Shown here in pieces: positions 61,484 to 64,000 of a DNA stretch of 64,000 nt. The position numbers were made by a program, and so were the translations under genes. The stretch spans positions 20,177-84,176 of the forward strand of contig JAKOGI010000541.1 of the NCBI GenBank assembly GCA_029747015.1, read 5' to 3'. The DNA comes from Carnegiea gigantea. Lineage: Eukaryota; Streptophyta; Magnoliopsida; Caryophyllales; Cactaceae. The stretch's first letter is position 1, and every line of letters starts with the position of its first letter. A model generated the notes under the pieces. The model saw only the letters and a list, made by a program, of their open reading frames with translations. It searched no databases and was not told where the DNA came from.

Positions 61484-62824
61484 TGATATTTTATACTCTA
61501 TTAGTATCTAATAATTGCTCAAAATAAATTATTAAATTAGAATTTTAATATTGTTTTATTTATTTTGTAGGAATTGAAAAATTTGAAAAAAATAAGCAAC
61601 TAACTCAAGGACTTGATCAAGTGAAGCAAGCAAAAGGAACAGAAGAACCAACCAAGCCCAGACCTGTGGCCTATTTCCTTTTCTTTTTTTTTTTCCTTTC
61701 TTTCCCTGCCTTTCCCTTCTCTCGCTGGGCCGGCCTAGATGCGTCTCGCCACTCTCTTTTCCATGGTGCAGCTCAGCTGCTTCCACCTTCCCTTAATTAA
61801 GTATGAGCAGCGCACGTGATTCTGGTCTTCTCCCCCCCATCTTTTCTTCTTCTTTTTCGTTTTCCCCCGTGAACCCATAACTCGAAAACGGAGCTTTTTG
61901 CTAATTTACCTCCTGCCCAACACACCCATGGCCGTTTCTCTCTCCTCCTTTAATCGCCGGTATTCATTACTCCATCATTCCCTTTGACCGTTACTCACTC
62001 ATTCTTATCCATATCACTCCTCATCAATTGGGGAGTTACAAGTTTAGTAATTATGGGAGTTAATGTGGGAAAATGAAGAGAACTGTAATGAGGCACTGGG
62101 AGGATGGGGATTAAAGGTTAAAGGCAAAGAAAGTAGCACAGAGGAGTGTAGCTTTAGTTCTGTTTTCTTTACTTTCATTTCCGTTTTCCAATTTCAGATC
62201 TAGCTTCTGGTTTCACACATTTGATATTAGTGAATTTGGGTTAGTTACACTCGACTTTCTTGTTTGGCTTGGAATAGATTCAATTTTGGTTGGAATTTGG
62301 TGAGCTCTCTTTGATTTTTGGTTCTCTTACGGCAGTTGTGGGCACTTGCCAACTTTCTGTTTTGCTATCTTATTTCCTGTCCCCTGCTTAATCTGCTCAG
62401 TTCCTACATGCATTGCTTGATGTTGCCTTGTTGCTCCTGATCTGATTTGGGACTTCATTCTGGTTGCTTGGATTCGTAAGGTGATATTATTTTGTGTTGA
62501 GTTCAAATGGTCAATTAAGGGACTCACAAATTTGTCAAGTACTTTTCGTCAATTTTAACACACTGTGACTGAGGTTTATGACATTGATTTGATTATGCCA
62601 TAAGATCGTTTTCATTTTCTTTGGTAGATAATAGTTTTGTTTTGCATTTCACTTAAGTATTTGGTTACTACCCCAATTTAGCTCGTATTAATTTCGATTA
62701 CAGGTTAACGTATGTGACTTAGTAAACTAATTTTACAGTTCGTCTCCATGGATCGACACCTGAAGCATTGTGGCGATAAGCTGTACACTTGCGATTAAAC
62801 TTAATCTTTATAAAAATCACAACA
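61484..62824 (+). repeat. 5' LTR of the gypsy element at the window end
   Basis: TGATATTTTATACTC...CACAACA, about 1341 bp, ended by the typical AGTTTTTGGCGCC junction. Includes a pyrimidine-rich tract near 61675-61725. The left border rests on the TG start and on the end of LINE homology. Confidence 0.7.
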
Positions 62825-62830
62825 AGTTTT

Positions 62831-62848
62831 TGGCGCCGTTGCAGGGGA
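62831..62848 (+). promoter_or_regulatory. Primer binding site (tRNA-Asp)
   Basis: TGGCGCCGTTGCAGGGGA differs from the Asp complement at one position. Confidence 0.88.
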
Positions 62849-63833
62849 TGATTTTGTGAAATTTGATTGCGTCGAGTCGTAGTTTGGTCATTTGAGTCAT
62901 TTGAGTCCTTTTTGTTTTAGTTTCATATTTGTGATTTTTAGCTTTGATTGAGTTTTTTTTAAAGTTCTAGTGGTTTAGTTTAGTTTAGATGACTTTGTTT
63001 TAGATATTCCATTTGAGTTAGTGTTTTGATTTTGTTTTTGTTTTTGTTTTAGGATCAATTTTATTTATTTTTAGTGAATGTTTGCTGCTAAACAAATAGT
63101 ACTAACCAAATCTGGTTTATGTGTAGTAAAAAAAGACAGAAGTAAACAGAAAACATAGCAATATTAGTGCAGGATTTTCATCATTTTTAGATTCTATTAG
63201 AATTTTCTGGAGCATTTCTAATGTGATTTTTGCTATGCTAATATTTTTTGTGGATTCAACATAATTTTTAGAGTCTTTGTGAATATTTCTGGAATTTTAA
63301 GTCCATATGCAATTTTCTGTGATTTTTTAGAACTAGTTTTCTGTTTGAAATTTTCTGGACATTTCTGGGACAGAAACAAATTGAAAAAAATATGTTCATG
63401 TTTCTTGTGGTTGTTTTGAATTTCTGTGTATAATGTTCTAATTTTTAGAGTTTGATTTTTTGTTTTATTTGTAGTTTTGTTTTTGTTTTAGGTTTTGGTA
63501 TTTTCCGTGTTCGTATGTTAAGGAAAAAATCAGAAAAAGACAAGGCGCCCTTGTTTTGTGCTTGTGCTTATTTTCTATTTTTTGTAGTGGGTTACTTTTT
63601 CATGTTTGAGTCTTTTTGATCTTTCTTTTATTTTGGTACGATAGTTTTATTTTTGTTAGTTTATTTTGTTTTGTTCACTTAATCATTTAAGTGTCTTGTT
63701 TTTTTTTTTTTTGTTTTATTCATTAGTTTATAGTTAGTTGTCTTAGAGTTACTATTTTTTCCTTTTATTTTTTCTTTTAATAACAAGAAAACCCTAAAAA
63801 AAATTGAAAACCCTAAAAAACAAGATTGCAAGA
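62849..63833 (+). other. Untranslated leader of gypsy element
   Basis: T-rich DNA with many TTTTGTTTT and TTCTGGA repeats and no coding content. Confidence 0.5.
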
Positions 63834-64000
63834 ATGCCAATTTTTAATTTCCTATAATTTAAGTATGAACTTTTCTGGAGTTATTTATCGAGACTTAACA
63901 ATTATCGTGGTTAATTGAATCAATGTTTTTCAAAATAGAAAATCTGTGAGGTCATCGTTGTGGGTCTACATACTTACTGTAGAGGTTATGCAGAGTCTAT
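63834..64000 (+). pseudogene. gag start of gypsy element (partial, stops)
   Basis: ATG 63834 begins 'MPIFNFL', then a stop, then 'FKYELFWSYLSRLNNY'. It parallels the gag start at 17070 ('MSIFHFPQFGHDFF', then 'RYFKRLNIF'). Three stops occur in the 55 codons visible. Cut by the window end. Confidence 0.6.

Larger units (their letters stand above)
61484..64000 (+). mobile_element. Gypsy-type (Athila/Tat-like) retrotransposon, 5' part
   Basis: LTR, primer site, AT-rich leader and the first codons of a gag; the element continues past the window. Its gag start is related to those in the 15.7-25.6 kb array, though its LTR is different. No downstream pol is visible here, so whether it is autonomous cannot be told. 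Confidence 0.75.

Overview
This looks like nuclear DNA from a flowering plant (dicot-like, AT-rich, transposon-dense); the species cannot be told. The evidence is spliceosomal introns, plant Ty1/copia and Ty3/gypsy LTR retrotransposons with initiator-Met and Asp tRNA primer sites, plant-type LINE fragments, transposon-associated Ulp1-like genes and an auxilin-like J-domain relic. Only one gene looks intact: a small two-exon membrane protein on the minus strand (coding exons 49933-50048 and 44974-45181).

Layout. 1-4464 is a non-coding, LTR-like repeat that ends in GTGTTACA; its left end is probably outside the window. 4465-35840 holds three decayed, intron-containing copies of one gene family: an N-terminal domain with the 'DVxxTLGxPxG' motif, a Lys/Glu-rich segment and traces of an Ulp1-type protease. 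They lie at about 5441-10561, 12150-27922 and 28800-35435. Their introns and flanks, but hardly their exons, are packed with a dispersed degenerate motif around the palindrome TGATCA (TTAGTGATCA or TTGATCACCAA). This is the most unusual signal in the window. The middle copy is split by a 9.86-kb gypsy-type array (15700-25559) built LTR-internal-LTR-internal-LTR and flanked by one target duplication, ATGGC.

35850-43000 contains a copia gag fragment, an auxilin-like pseudogene with its introns still present but a broken J domain (36366-41023), a LINE 3' fragment and a short SINE-like insert with a perfect 11-bp target duplication. 44974-50048 is the membrane-protein gene; its 4.75-kb intron carries a truncated L1-type LINE and an ACCCGA-rich degenerate repeat.

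51893-60876 is a copia element on the minus strand with both LTRs, primer site and polypurine tract. It has lost integrase and most of reverse transcriptase, but keeps an extra open region between pol and the 3' LTR. It sits in or beside an RTE-type LINE relic (60880-61483). From 61484 to the window end is the 5' part of another gypsy element, whose gag start is related to that of the 15.7-25.6 kb array.

Nearly all the coding content is mobile or captured DNA. Many nonsense codons lie where Gln or Trp is expected, as C-to-T decay of methylated, silenced DNA would produce.
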